DNA from: an uncultured Bacteroidia bacterium
Lineage (GTDB): Bacteria > Bacteroidota > Bacteroidia > SpSt-205
Reading direction: 5' to 3'
Length of the DNA: 5,542 nt
NCBI GenBank assembly: GCA_937995505.1
Contig: CALKJV010000158.1
Coordinates: 1 to 5,542, forward strand
The first letter of the stretch is position 1. Every line of letters begins with the position of its first letter. Below, piece after piece: positions 1 to 5,542 of the stretch. The notes beneath the pieces were generated by a model, which searched no databases, was not told the origin of the DNA, and saw nothing but the letters and a program-made list of their open reading frames with translations. Both the position numbers and the translations under genes were made by a program.

Positions 1-735
1 GGTAAAGCGCGTTTGGGGATGCTTCTGGTGCAAGTAGGGGAGGTTATACAGGCCCATCTGATAAGCGCGAGTGAGAGCTTGATAAGGACCTTGCTGGACT
101 GTGCTCCAGACCTTAGCCGTCGGGATATACCGAAACGAGCAGCCCAGCTCTTGAAGCCGATAGCCTAGTTCTACATCTCCTAAACCGTGTCGCCGTATCT
201 GGCTGTCCATACCTTTCGCCCGCAAAAGGAGCTCAGAAGGCAGGAAAGAATTCCCCGTGACAAAATACCGAAAGTTCTCTCTCGGCGTTCGTGATTTTTG
301 GAGGGCATAGGCTCTTCGCTGCTCGCGCCACGCGAGGTAGCGCTGCCAGGGGTTAGGATTTTCTGGGCTAAAGTACAGGAGGGCTCCTAAAAGCACTTCG
401 TTAGGTTGGGGGGCGCTGGCGAGAAACCCCTCTAACCAACCCGGAAGGGGTAGGCTATCCGAGTCTAAGAAGGCCACCCACTTATGTGCAGAGAGGTACG
501 GAAGGGCTAAGTTCCGAGCGGCATTTCGGCCGTGATTTCGGCCATCTGGATGGGTGAGCACCTGTACGAATGAGGGCCTGTACTTCTCTAAGTACGCTAA
601 GGTCTCATCGGTAGAACCGTCCACGCATACATAGGCGGTAAATTCCTGGTAAGTCTGCTGGCTTAGGGCGGCTAAGCATTGGCGCAGTTCGGGCAGGTTA
701 TTGTAGGTCGGGATGATGACGGCCACAGTCCCCAC
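1..735 (-). CDS. Family 2 glycosyltransferase, N-terminal 245 residues (C-terminus off the left edge)
   Basis: This is a GT-A fold sugar transferase that would move a sugar from a nucleotide-sugar donor onto a surface glycan or similar acceptor at the cytoplasmic face of the membrane. The reading frame is open across the whole stretch and reaches the window edge without a stop. Visible family 2 features, in order, are the nucleotide-binding start VAVIIPTYNN (residues 4-13), VDGSTDET (38-45), GRNAARN (about 79-85), the metal-binding DxD-type motif FLDSDS (89-94), TGNSFL (160-165) and the GDVELGYRL region (186-194) that matches the catalytic-base (ED-like) motif. No membrane segment is seen in the visible part. 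GTG at 735 is the first start after an in-frame TGA at 760-762; a second GTG at 726 is also possible. The acceptor and pathway cannot be told from sequence. The gene is divergent from the SiaC-like gene. Family assignment is firm; specificity is unknown. Confidence 0.93.
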   Translation of the reverse strand, partial: MGTVAVIIPTYNNLPELRQCLAALSQQTYQEFTAYVCVDGSTDETLAYLEKYRPSFVQVLTHPDGRNHGRNAARNLALPYLSAHKWVAFLDSDSLPLPGWLEGFLASAPQPNEVLLGALLYFSPENPNPWQRYLAWREQRRAYALQKSRTPRENFRYFVTGNSFLPSELLLRAKGMDSQIRRHGLGDVELGYRLQELGCSFRYIPTAKVWSTVQQGPYQALTRAYQMGLYNLPYLHQKHPQTRFT

Positions 736-784
736 GCCCTCAAAGTAGCACCAAAACCCTCATTCGGTGAGAGCGTATTTTTGG

Positions 785-792
785 TAGCTTTG
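785..792 (+). promoter_or_regulatory. Putative Bacteroidota -7 promoter box (TAGCTTTG) for the SiaC-like gene
   Basis: TAGCTTTG matches the Bacteroidota consensus TAnnTTTG exactly and ends 6 bp before the ATG at 799. A second match, TATTTTTG, lies at 776-783. A weak -33-like TTCG is at 763-766, 18 bp upstream of the box. The same octamer also occurs by chance inside the protease gene at 3434-3441, so the match alone is modest evidence. Confidence 0.4.
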
Positions 793-798
793 CCGAGA

Positions 799-1206
799 AT
801 GGTTTTTCAACTGGCTGAAACCCTTCATACCCCCGAGCTTCTTTTTGATGCGGAGCGTGGGCTCTTTGTGCTGCGAGGGTCGTGCTTTCCTGAGGATAGT
901 GTGGAGTTTTTCCGGCCAGTGGTAAGCTTCTGGGCTCAGCACCAGGATAAGTTCCTAACTAAGCCGTTAGAGCTGCATGCAGAGCTAAACTATATCAACT
1001 CCTCCAGTCAGCGTGAGCTGTATAAGCTTCTCTATCAGCACCTACAAGCGGGGGGCAAGCTGCGGCTTATTATTTATGAGGGGGAAGAGGAAGATGAGCT
1101 GGAGGACCTCCGACATATCGTGCAGGGGATAGAGCATTTGTCGGGGGTAGAGGTGGTCTATCAAGCGGGCTATTACGGAGGGCGAGCGCCTTTATCTCGG
1201 GCGTAG
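799..1206 (+). CDS. SiaC-family (DUF1987) regulatory phosphoprotein
   Basis: The predicted product is a 135-residue cytoplasmic protein of the SiaC/DUF1987 family. In Pseudomonas, SiaC is phosphorylated by the kinase SiaB, dephosphorylated by the phosphatase SiaA, and activates a diguanylate cyclase. Family landmarks are TPELLFDAERG (residues 11-21), the LRGSCFPED turn (25-33), the aromatic helix FFRPVVSFW (37-45), LNYINSSSQRELYKLL (63-78) and the acidic stretch EGEEEDELED (94-103). The phosphoacceptor position, Thr in Pseudomonas SiaC, appears to be Ser68 here (INSSS). The frame stays open up to an ATG at 679, but that start would place about 40 residues antisense to the glycosyltransferase with no family similarity. 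ATG 799 gives the usual family length and follows a TAnnTTTG box. The stop (TAG) overlaps the 3' end of the convergent RNA methyltransferase gene. No SiaA or SiaB partner is visible. Family is fairly sure; the signalling target is unknown. Confidence 0.87.
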   Translation: MVFQLAETLHTPELLFDAERGLFVLRGSCFPEDSVEFFRPVVSFWAQHQDKFLTKPLELHAELNYINSSSQRELYKLLYQHLQAGGKLRLIIYEGEEEDELEDLRHIVQGIEHLSGVEVVYQAGYYGGRAPLSRA

Positions 1207-2478
1207 GAAGCGCCTCCAAGTAAAAGGCAAGCTCGGTTTGCCCTTATAGAGCCAGCCTAAGCCTCGCCCTGCGTAAGAGACCCACTCCACGGGGGCCTGT
1301 GGGGGATGGATTTGCCCGCGCAAGTAGGCTAAAAACTCTTCCAGCGTATATAGGGACCTTTCGGGATAGGGTTTGGGAAGAGTGCGCGAGAGGAGCGCAG
1401 CGGCATGGGCGGGCCTGTGATGCTGCCAGAGGGGAAAGGCCTCCCAATTTGCTGCCCATAGCGTACTGGGAACAAGCTGGGCGGCGGCTTCGGTGAGGGC
1501 CCACCAGCGCCCTCCCTTCTCGCCCGATAGAAGTCCCTCGGGAAGGGCGAGTGAAGCCGCGCGACTGGTCGGAGGTCGGGAAAAGGAAGGATCCCTGGGC
1601 GAACCCTTGCGCCGCCAAGCCGAGAGAAAGAACCCCTCTCCAGGTCCTCGGTGCGGATAGAAGTAGTATCCCCAGCCAGCGCCTGCTTGGACGGGGGTAA
1701 TCGCCTCAGGCAGCAAACCCGGCCAAGCAAGCGGTTCCCACTCCGCTAGCGCTGCAAAAGCCCAAGCGATATTTTCTTCATTCTCGGCGGGGTTGAAGGT
1801 GCAAGTAGCGTAGAGGAGCGTACCGCCGGGGGCTACGAGGGTTTGGGCTGCTCGCAAGAGGTTTCGTTGGAGGCGTTGGAGGCGGGCAGCCAGTTCAGGG
1901 CGCCAATGGCAAGCAGCGGCGGGGTCCTTTCGCCAGAGCCCTTCGCCTGAACAGGGGGCATCCAACACCACGAGGTCAAAGCTGCCTGGGTAGTGCTGGG
2001 CCCACCACTGGGGATGTCGTCCTGTAAGGAGGTAGGCAGGGATGCCCCACCGCTCAAGGTTCTCTTGCAAGGCGAGGCGGCGGCGGGGGTCAGGATCGTT
2101 GGCAATCAGGAGCCCCCCTTCCCAGCCCAGCTCGCCCAGCAGGAGCGTAGCCTTGCCGCCTGGGGCCGCACTCAGATCTATGACCCGCAAGGGACGCCGC
2201 TGCGGCACAAAAACCCGCACGCTCATGCCCGAGGCTTCCTGTACGTAGTAAGCCCCTGCGTGCCAGAGAGGCTCTTCTTCAAAAGCGGGTCGCTCTGGCA
2301 GACGGCGCCCCAACGGATGCCAAGGAATAGGGGCTGCCTGTGGAAAAAGATCGGCCCCCTTCTCGGGGTGTAAACGTACACTGGTAGGCGGTGGTGCTTC
2401 CAAGGCAGCCGCGAAGTCCTCCCACTCGGCCCCTAAGCGAGCCTGCATCCGCGCGACAAACGCCGCAGGCCACTTCAC
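1192..2478 (-). CDS. rsmF: RsmF-like rRNA (cytosine-C5)-methyltransferase, NOL1/NOP2/Sun family
   Basis: This 428-residue cytoplasmic enzyme should transfer a methyl group from S-adenosylmethionine to C5 of cytosine in RNA, most likely 16S rRNA (E. coli RsmF modifies C1407). In order: a short N-terminal domain, YYVQEASGMS (77-86), the SAM-binding motif DLSAAPGGKA (101-110), the acidic ribose-binding ANDPD (126-130), motif IV DAPCSGEG with Cys176 (173-180), LWRKDP (181-186), motif VI YATCTFNPAENEEN with the predicted nucleophile Cys226, and YPHRGPGEGFFLSAWRRK (274-291). The C-terminal region after about residue 310 fits the RsmF-type RNA-binding extension and ends in a basic PUA-like segment (VEWVSYAGRGLGWLYKG). 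Both cysteines needed for catalysis are present. The GTG start overlaps the protease stop as GTGA, indicating translational coupling. Met11 is an alternative start. Another family member with a different target cytosine remains possible. Confidence 0.93.
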   Translation of the reverse strand: MKWPAAFVARMQARLGAEWEDFAAALEAPPPTSVRLHPEKGADLFPQAAPIPWHPLGRRLPERPAFEEEPLWHAGAYYVQEASGMSVRVFVPQRRPLRVIDLSAAPGGKATLLLGELGWEGGLLIANDPDPRRRLALQENLERWGIPAYLLTGRHPQWWAQHYPGSFDLVVLDAPCSGEGLWRKDPAAACHWRPELAARLQRLQRNLLRAAQTLVAPGGTLLYATCTFNPAENEENIAWAFAALAEWEPLAWPGLLPEAITPVQAGAGWGYYFYPHRGPGEGFFLSAWRRKGSPRDPSFSRPPTSRAASLALPEGLLSGEKGGRWWALTEAAAQLVPSTLWAANWEAFPLWQHHRPAHAAALLSRTLPKPYPERSLYTLEEFLAYLRGQIHPPQAPVEWVSYAGRGLGWLYKGKPSLPFTWRRFLRPR

Positions 2479-3890
2479 CGCATCTGGAAGGAATACGTCA
2501 CCAGCCGACCCTGCGCATCTATACCCTGTATCGTCAGCTGCCCCCGCACCTTGACGAGAATTTCTTCTAACTCTTCAGGGCTTTTGGGCAGATAGCCATT
2601 CAGGCTCAGCAGTACAAAGCCTTCTCCTAGCCCGATTTGCGACAAGAGCCCCGAACGGACATTTTGTAGGCGGAAGCCTCCTTTCACGCCGAGCCTTTCT
2701 GCTTCCCGGCTGCTTAGGGGTACGATGTCCGCTCCGAGCTTCTCCGAACGGTAAATGGTGCGGCGCAGCAGGGTAGGTTCGCCTTCTTCATTGGTGAGGG
2801 TGGCGGTAGTCTCATACAAGCGGCCATTGCGGCGGTACGTGAGCTTCACCTTGTCACCAGGGCGATATTGGGCGAGCTTCTCATACAGTTCGGCTTGAGT
2901 CTGTACGGGCGTTCCCTCTACTGCGAGTAGGTAATCTCCTACTTTGAGCCCTGCTTTGGCGGCAGCACCACCTGGCGTCACCCGCCCAATATAAAGCCCC
3001 TGCAGCTCCTCAGCCGAAAGCTCTGTCGTAAGCTCCTCCGTGAAATCCGAGACTTCTATATCTAGAAAGGCTCGCTGCACCAAGCCGTATTTTTTGAGGT
3101 CTTCTACGACCTTGCGCACGATATTGACGGGTATAGCGAAGCCATAGCCTACATAGGAGCCTGTGCGGGAGGCGATGGCGGTATTGATGCCTACTAGCTG
3201 TCCGCGCACATTGACGAGGGCGCCGCCGCTATTGCCTGGGTTGATGGCCGCATCGGTCTGTAAAAAAGACTCTAAGGGTAGGGGGCCTTGGAGGAGGTTG
3301 AGGTTTCGCCCTCGTGCGCTAATGATGCCCGCTGTAATCGTGTAGGTGAGATTGTAGGGATTGCCGATAGCGAGTACCCATTCGCCGATCTGCACTGAGT
3401 CGGAGTTCGCTAAGGGGAGTGGGGGTAGGTTGGTAGCTTTGACTTTGAGGAGGGCAATATCTACCCCTGCATCGGCGCCTACGAGCTCTGCGGGCAAGGT
3501 AGTCTTATTGGGGAAGGTGACCAGTATGCGAGACGCTTCGCGCACCACATGGAAGTTGGTCACGATGTAGCCATCCTCACTCCAGATGACGCCGGAGCCA
3601 GCGCTATACACTTGCTGGGTGCGGGGCATCCAGAGCCCCCAAAAGCTCCAGAACTCATCGCCGGCCGTGCGCTCCCCATAAGCGCGTATAAATACCACCG
3701 AGGGGGTTGCGCGCTTAGCGGCTGAGACGAAGCTGGGTAACTCACTGGCTTCGGTCCAGCGAGCGCTATGCATGGGCACTATTACGGTCTGTGCAGGCTT
3801 AGGTTGGCCGAAGATAGAGTAAGCCACAGCAGCACCGATTGTGCCCGCGACGAGTCCGACGATCCCTGCTAAAAGGAGGGTCTTACGCAT
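2475..3890 (-). CDS. htrA: HtrA/Deg-family periplasmic serine protease (trypsin-like domain plus PDZ)
   Basis: The predicted product is a 471-residue envelope protease/chaperone that degrades or refolds damaged exported proteins. An N-terminal hydrophobic segment (residues 4-24, after MRK) acts as a signal anchor or signal peptide. The trypsin-like domain spans about 53-265 and has all three catalytic residues: His114 in TNFHVV, Asp144 in DIALLKV and Ser221 in GNSGGAL. The His motif reads TNFHVV rather than the common TNAHVV. The LA-loop region (78-95) is short and unusually rich in Trp/Phe (DEFWSFWGLW). A clear PDZ domain covers about 271-366, with the ligand-groove LYIGRV and AGLKVGD. The C-terminal part (about 385-470) looks like a second, degenerate PDZ (GFRLQNV, GFVLLSLNG). 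ATG at 3890 follows a TAnnTTTG box by 7 bp. The gene lies 22 bp downstream of the glycosylase and overlaps the RNA methyltransferase by 4 bp. DegP-, DegQ- or DegS-like function cannot be separated by sequence alone. Confidence 0.95.
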   Translation of the reverse strand: MRKTLLLAGIVGLVAGTIGAAVAYSIFGQPKPAQTVIVPMHSARWTEASELPSFVSAAKRATPSVVFIRAYGERTAGDEFWSFWGLWMPRTQQVYSAGSGVIWSEDGYIVTNFHVVREASRILVTFPNKTTLPAELVGADAGVDIALLKVKATNLPPLPLANSDSVQIGEWVLAIGNPYNLTYTITAGIISARGRNLNLLQGPLPLESFLQTDAAINPGNSGGALVNVRGQLVGINTAIASRTGSYVGYGFAIPVNIVRKVVEDLKKYGLVQRAFLDIEVSDFTEELTTELSAEELQGLYIGRVTPGGAAAKAGLKVGDYLLAVEGTPVQTQAELYEKLAQYRPGDKVKLTYRRNGRLYETTATLTNEEGEPTLLRRTIYRSEKLGADIVPLSSREAERLGVKGGFRLQNVRSGLLSQIGLGEGFVLLSLNGYLPKSPEELEEILVKVRGQLTIQGIDAQGRLVTYSFQMR

Positions 3891-3897
3891 AGCTACA

Positions 3898-3905
3898 CAA
3901 AGGTA
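3898..3905 (-). promoter_or_regulatory. Putative -7 promoter box (TACCTTTG) for the HtrA-family gene
   Basis: On the minus strand TACCTTTG matches TAnnTTTG exactly and ends 7 bp before the ATG at 3890. It lies in the 22-bp gap after the glycosylase stop, so the protease and methyltransferase genes could be transcribed on their own as well as by read-through. The identical octamer at the identical spacing precedes the surface-protein gene at 4648. No convincing -33 TTTG was found upstream. Confidence 0.5.
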
Positions 3906-3912
3906 CGGGGGC

Positions 3913-4575
3913 TTAGGGGGTCTCGCACCAGCTGCGCGCTTGGGTAAAGATGCTGAGCCAGGCCTCCCATGAGAGACGCCGAGTCTGGGTATTTTGGCGG
4001 CTGGGATGATAGCTGCATAAAATCCGCAGCGAATCTACCTCCCACGCCCCTCCATGTCGGAAAGGAGGCGCTTTCTGCTGGGGAAAAAGCCGCTGTACCT
4101 GCTGGTAGGCAATGTGCCCTAACGCAACTATCACTCGCACGGTGGGCTTGAGAAGCTGCCATTCTGCAAGGAGGTACGGAAAGCAGGTGCGCAGCTCAGT
4201 GGGGGTGGGGCGGTTGTCGGGAGGGGCGCAGCGAATGGCCGCAGAAATAAAAGCCCCCCGCAGGATAAGTCCATCTTCTCGGTGGGTGCTGGTAGGCTGA
4301 TTTGCAAAGCCTGTCTCGTATAGGGCTTTATATAGCCAGTCTCCCGAGCTATCACCAGTGAACATGCGACCGGTGCGATTGGCGCCATGTGCAGCAGGGG
4401 CTAAGCCCACGATCCACAGCTGGGTCGCCCTATCGCCGAAGCCTGGCACGCCCCTCGCCCAGTACGACCACCCCGTAAACCGAGGCGGAACCCGCTGCGC
4501 CACTTGTTCTCTGTGCCATACAAGCCGCTCACACCGCCGGCAGCTCACGATATCCCGCTCTACCTGCTCCCACAC
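3913..4575 (-). CDS. Family 5 (UDGb) uracil-DNA glycosylase with predicted 4Fe-4S cluster
   Basis: This 220-residue enzyme should excise uracil, and probably other deaminated bases, from DNA to start base-excision repair. The diagnostic motif is GLAPAAHGANRTG (57-69) followed by MFTGDSSGDWL (71-81), which is the UDGb form and differs from the family 4 form (GEAPG). Asp75 in FTGD and Asn121 in CAPPDN occupy the positions I recall as catalytic in the Thermus family 5 enzyme. Cys12 and Cys15 (CRRC) plus Cys116 and Cys131 form the expected iron-sulfur ligand set. The leucine-loop/His motif is YHPSRQNTQT (189-198). Length fits the family. The start is GTG at 4575, the first start after an in-frame TAA four codons upstream. 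The gene heads the minus-strand run glycosylase-protease-methyltransferase and is divergent from the surface-protein gene. This family is widespread in thermophiles, which fits but does not prove a hot habitat. Confidence 0.93.
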   Translation of the reverse strand: MWEQVERDIVSCRRCERLVWHREQVAQRVPPRFTGWSYWARGVPGFGDRATQLWIVGLAPAAHGANRTGRMFTGDSSGDWLYKALYETGFANQPTSTHREDGLILRGAFISAAIRCAPPDNRPTPTELRTCFPYLLAEWQLLKPTVRVIVALGHIAYQQVQRLFPQQKAPPFRHGGAWEVDSLRILCSYHPSRQNTQTRRLSWEAWLSIFTQARSWCETP

Positions 4576-4613
4576 CCCCCTAAGTTAATCGGAAAGCGTC
4601 TCAAATGACTAAG

Positions 4614-4633
4614 AGCAAGGAAATTTTCTTGCT
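4614..4633. promoter_or_regulatory. 20-bp near-perfect palindrome, candidate operator
   Basis: The sequence AGCAAGGAAATTTTCTTGCT reads as an inverted repeat with 9 of 10 base pairs matched; the only exception is G4620 opposite T4627. It lies in the 72-bp divergent gap between the glycosylase and surface-protein genes. Its last base is the first base of the TACCTTTG box, so it fills the spacer of the predicted promoter. That is a classic place for a dimeric regulator to bind. The regulator is unknown, and an accidental palindrome cannot be excluded. Confidence 0.4.
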
Positions 4634-4640
4634 ACCTTTG
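4633..4640 (+). promoter_or_regulatory. Putative -7 promoter box (TACCTTTG) for the surface-protein gene
   Basis: TACCTTTG matches the TAnnTTTG consensus exactly and ends 7 bp before the ATG at 4648. If transcription starts at the usual distance from the box, the mRNA would begin at or within a base or two of the start codon. No clear -33 TTTG is visible 19-21 bp upstream; the palindrome occupies that interval. Confidence 0.5.
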
Positions 4641-4647
4641 TAAAGTG

Positions 4648-5542
4648 ATGCTACGACCGAGAGTACTGGGGCTTGCGCTGGGAGCGATGCTGGGTATGTC
4701 AGAGGCCTCCCACTACTTAGGGGGGGACTTGACGTACACTTGCTTAGGGCCCGGTTCAGGTGGTACGACCCGGTATCGCGTACGCTTCACGCTGTATCGG
4801 GATTGTAACGGCATACCTGCGGATCCTCAGATCACCATCCGATGGCGCTCTGCTCAGCTCAATATTAGCGGCTCTCGTAGCGTGAACCGTACCACAGTCA
4901 TCCCCGGTTCTGGGGTAGATGTGACGCCCGTGTGTACGGGGGGGCAGACCGCCTGCCCGAATGGAGCTACGGGAGCGTATGGTATCCAGCGATGGATCTA
5001 CGAGACAGATATAGACCTCCCTGCCGGCCAGGGAAGTGACTGGGTCATCTGGCACGAAAACTGCTGCCGCTCAGCCGCTATTGATAATCTCACTGCCCCT
5101 GGGGGCCAAGGCTCTACCTTTTACGCTTTTCTGGATAATACCCAGGTCCCCTGTAATAGCTCTCCGCAGTTCACCAACTTACCACAGTTTTTCAACTGTA
5201 CAGGGCGGCCTACGCTCCTCAACCTCGGGGTGGTAGATCCCGATGGTGACTCGCTCGTTATAAAGCTAGCCGATTGCCTAGATTGGAATACCCCTACGCC
5301 GCCGCCATTTACGCCAGCTACCTATACGGCTCCGTATAGCGGCCTAAATCCTTTTCCCACTACGACAGGCATTCTCATTCAGGGTGGTGGGCTTTTCTCT
5401 TATATTGCTAGTACGGGTTTCCGATCGGCTTTCTGCTACAAGGTAGAAGAGTACAGAAATGGCGTCAAGATTGGCGAGACCTTTCAGGATGTTTATCTTA
5501 TTATCCAAAACTGCCCTGTCTCCGCTCCGCCCGTCGCAGCTA
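4648..5542 (+). CDS. Secreted cysteine-rich surface protein of the gliding-motility/T9SS-associated type, N-terminal 298 residues (runs off right edge)
   Basis: The open frame starts at ATG 4648 and has no stop before the window ends. Residues 1-20 form a signal peptide: an Arg-containing N-region (MLRPR), a Leu/Gly/Ala core and a likely cleavage after SEA (20/21). The mature part begins SHYLGGDLTYTCLG (21-34), then YRVRFTLYRDCNG (43-55). I recognise this as the usual start of large Bacteroidota surface proteins that often end in a gliding-motility or type IX sorting domain. Further marks are HENCCRS (136-142), a PKD/cadherin-like VVDPDGDSLVIKL with possible calcium ligands (195-207) and FCYKVEEYRNGVKIGE (262-277). 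Eleven cysteines in the visible part suggest disulfides outside the cell. An adhesin or motility role is inference; the C-terminus that would show the secretion signal is not in the window. The gene is divergent from the glycosylase, and a palindrome plus TAnnTTTG box lie directly upstream. Confidence 0.88.
   Translation, partial: MLRPRVLGLALGAMLGMSEASHYLGGDLTYTCLGPGSGGTTRYRVRFTLYRDCNGIPADPQITIRWRSAQLNISGSRSVNRTTVIPGSGVDVTPVCTGGQTACPNGATGAYGIQRWIYETDIDLPAGQGSDWVIWHENCCRSAAIDNLTAPGGQGSTFYAFLDNTQVPCNSSPQFTNLPQFFNCTGRPTLLNLGVVDPDGDSLVIKLADCLDWNTPTPPPFTPATYTAPYSGLNPFPTTTGILIQGGGLFSYIASTGFRSAFCYKVEEYRNGVKIGETFQDVYLIIQNCPVSAPPVAA

Noticed and set aside
679..798. A longer N-terminus for the SiaC-like protein from ATG 679
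   Set aside because: The extra 40 residues run antisense to the conserved first residues of the glycosyltransferase, lack family similarity, and would exceed the normal DUF1987 length. ATG 799 is better placed after the TAnnTTTG box.
968..987. Palindrome CTGCATGCAG inside the SiaC-like gene
   Set aside because: It is a short perfect palindrome within codons of a conserved region, with no promoter context.
1226..1242. Hairpin GGCAA-7 nt-TTGCC just after the SiaC-like stop as a terminator
   Set aside because: The stem is only 5 bp (one mismatch if extended), there is no T-run after it, and it lies in the coding end of the RNA methyltransferase gene.
1244..2473. Several open frames on both strands inside the RNA methyltransferase gene
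   Set aside because: They are shadows produced by GC-rich codons; their translations are Arg/Pro/Ser-rich with no recognisable motifs, whereas the 428-residue frame has all family motifs.
3430..3441. TTGGTAGCTTTG, a 12-bp copy of the sequence at 781-792, as a second promoter or repeat
   Set aside because: It lies antisense within the conserved protease domain with no gene after it. About one 12-bp match is expected by chance in a window of this size.
4756..5236. Open frames antisense to and overlapping the surface-protein gene
   Set aside because: They lack recognisable domains, while the plus-strand frame from 4648 has a signal peptide and family motifs and stays open to the window edge.

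Overview
The window looks like a chromosomal segment of a member of the Bacteroidota, possibly from a warm or hot habitat. Three things point this way. The gene at the right end begins like the large secreted surface proteins that carry gliding-motility/type IX secretion C-termini in this phylum. Exact copies of the Bacteroidota -7 promoter consensus TAnnTTTG sit in front of three genes. No strong Shine-Dalgarno sequences precede the genes. A family 5 (UDGb) uracil-DNA glycosylase, a family common in thermophiles, and the fairly GC-rich coding sequence fit a thermophilic relative, but this is inference and the species cannot be named.

Layout, left to right. Positions 1-735 (minus) hold the N-terminal 245 residues of a family 2 glycosyltransferase whose C-terminus lies beyond the left edge. 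A 63-bp divergent gap follows, then a small SiaC/DUF1987-family regulatory protein at 799-1206 (plus). Its stop overlaps by 15 bp the stop of a convergent RsmF-like RNA m5C methyltransferase (1192-2478, minus). Upstream of that gene, and overlapping it by 4 bp (GTGA), is an HtrA/Deg-family periplasmic serine protease with intact catalytic triad (2475-3890, minus). Its own promoter-like box lies in the 22-bp gap after a family 5 uracil-DNA glycosylase (3913-4575, minus). A 72-bp divergent gap contains a 20-bp near-perfect palindrome next to a TAnnTTTG box. It leads into a secreted, cysteine-rich surface protein (4648 onward, plus) that runs off the right edge.

The minus-strand trio (glycosylase, protease, RNA methyltransferase) is arranged as an operon, with DNA repair, envelope protein quality control and RNA modification as separate housekeeping jobs and no obvious shared pathway. 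The SiaC-like gene lacks its usual kinase and phosphatase partners within the window. No RNA genes, insertion sequences, CRISPR arrays or convincing terminators were seen. There is no non-coding stretch above 75 bp. I found no undescribed multi-gene system. The most interesting signals are regulatory: TAnnTTTG boxes only 6-7 bp before start codons, suggesting leaderless or nearly leaderless mRNAs, and the palindrome in front of the surface-protein gene.
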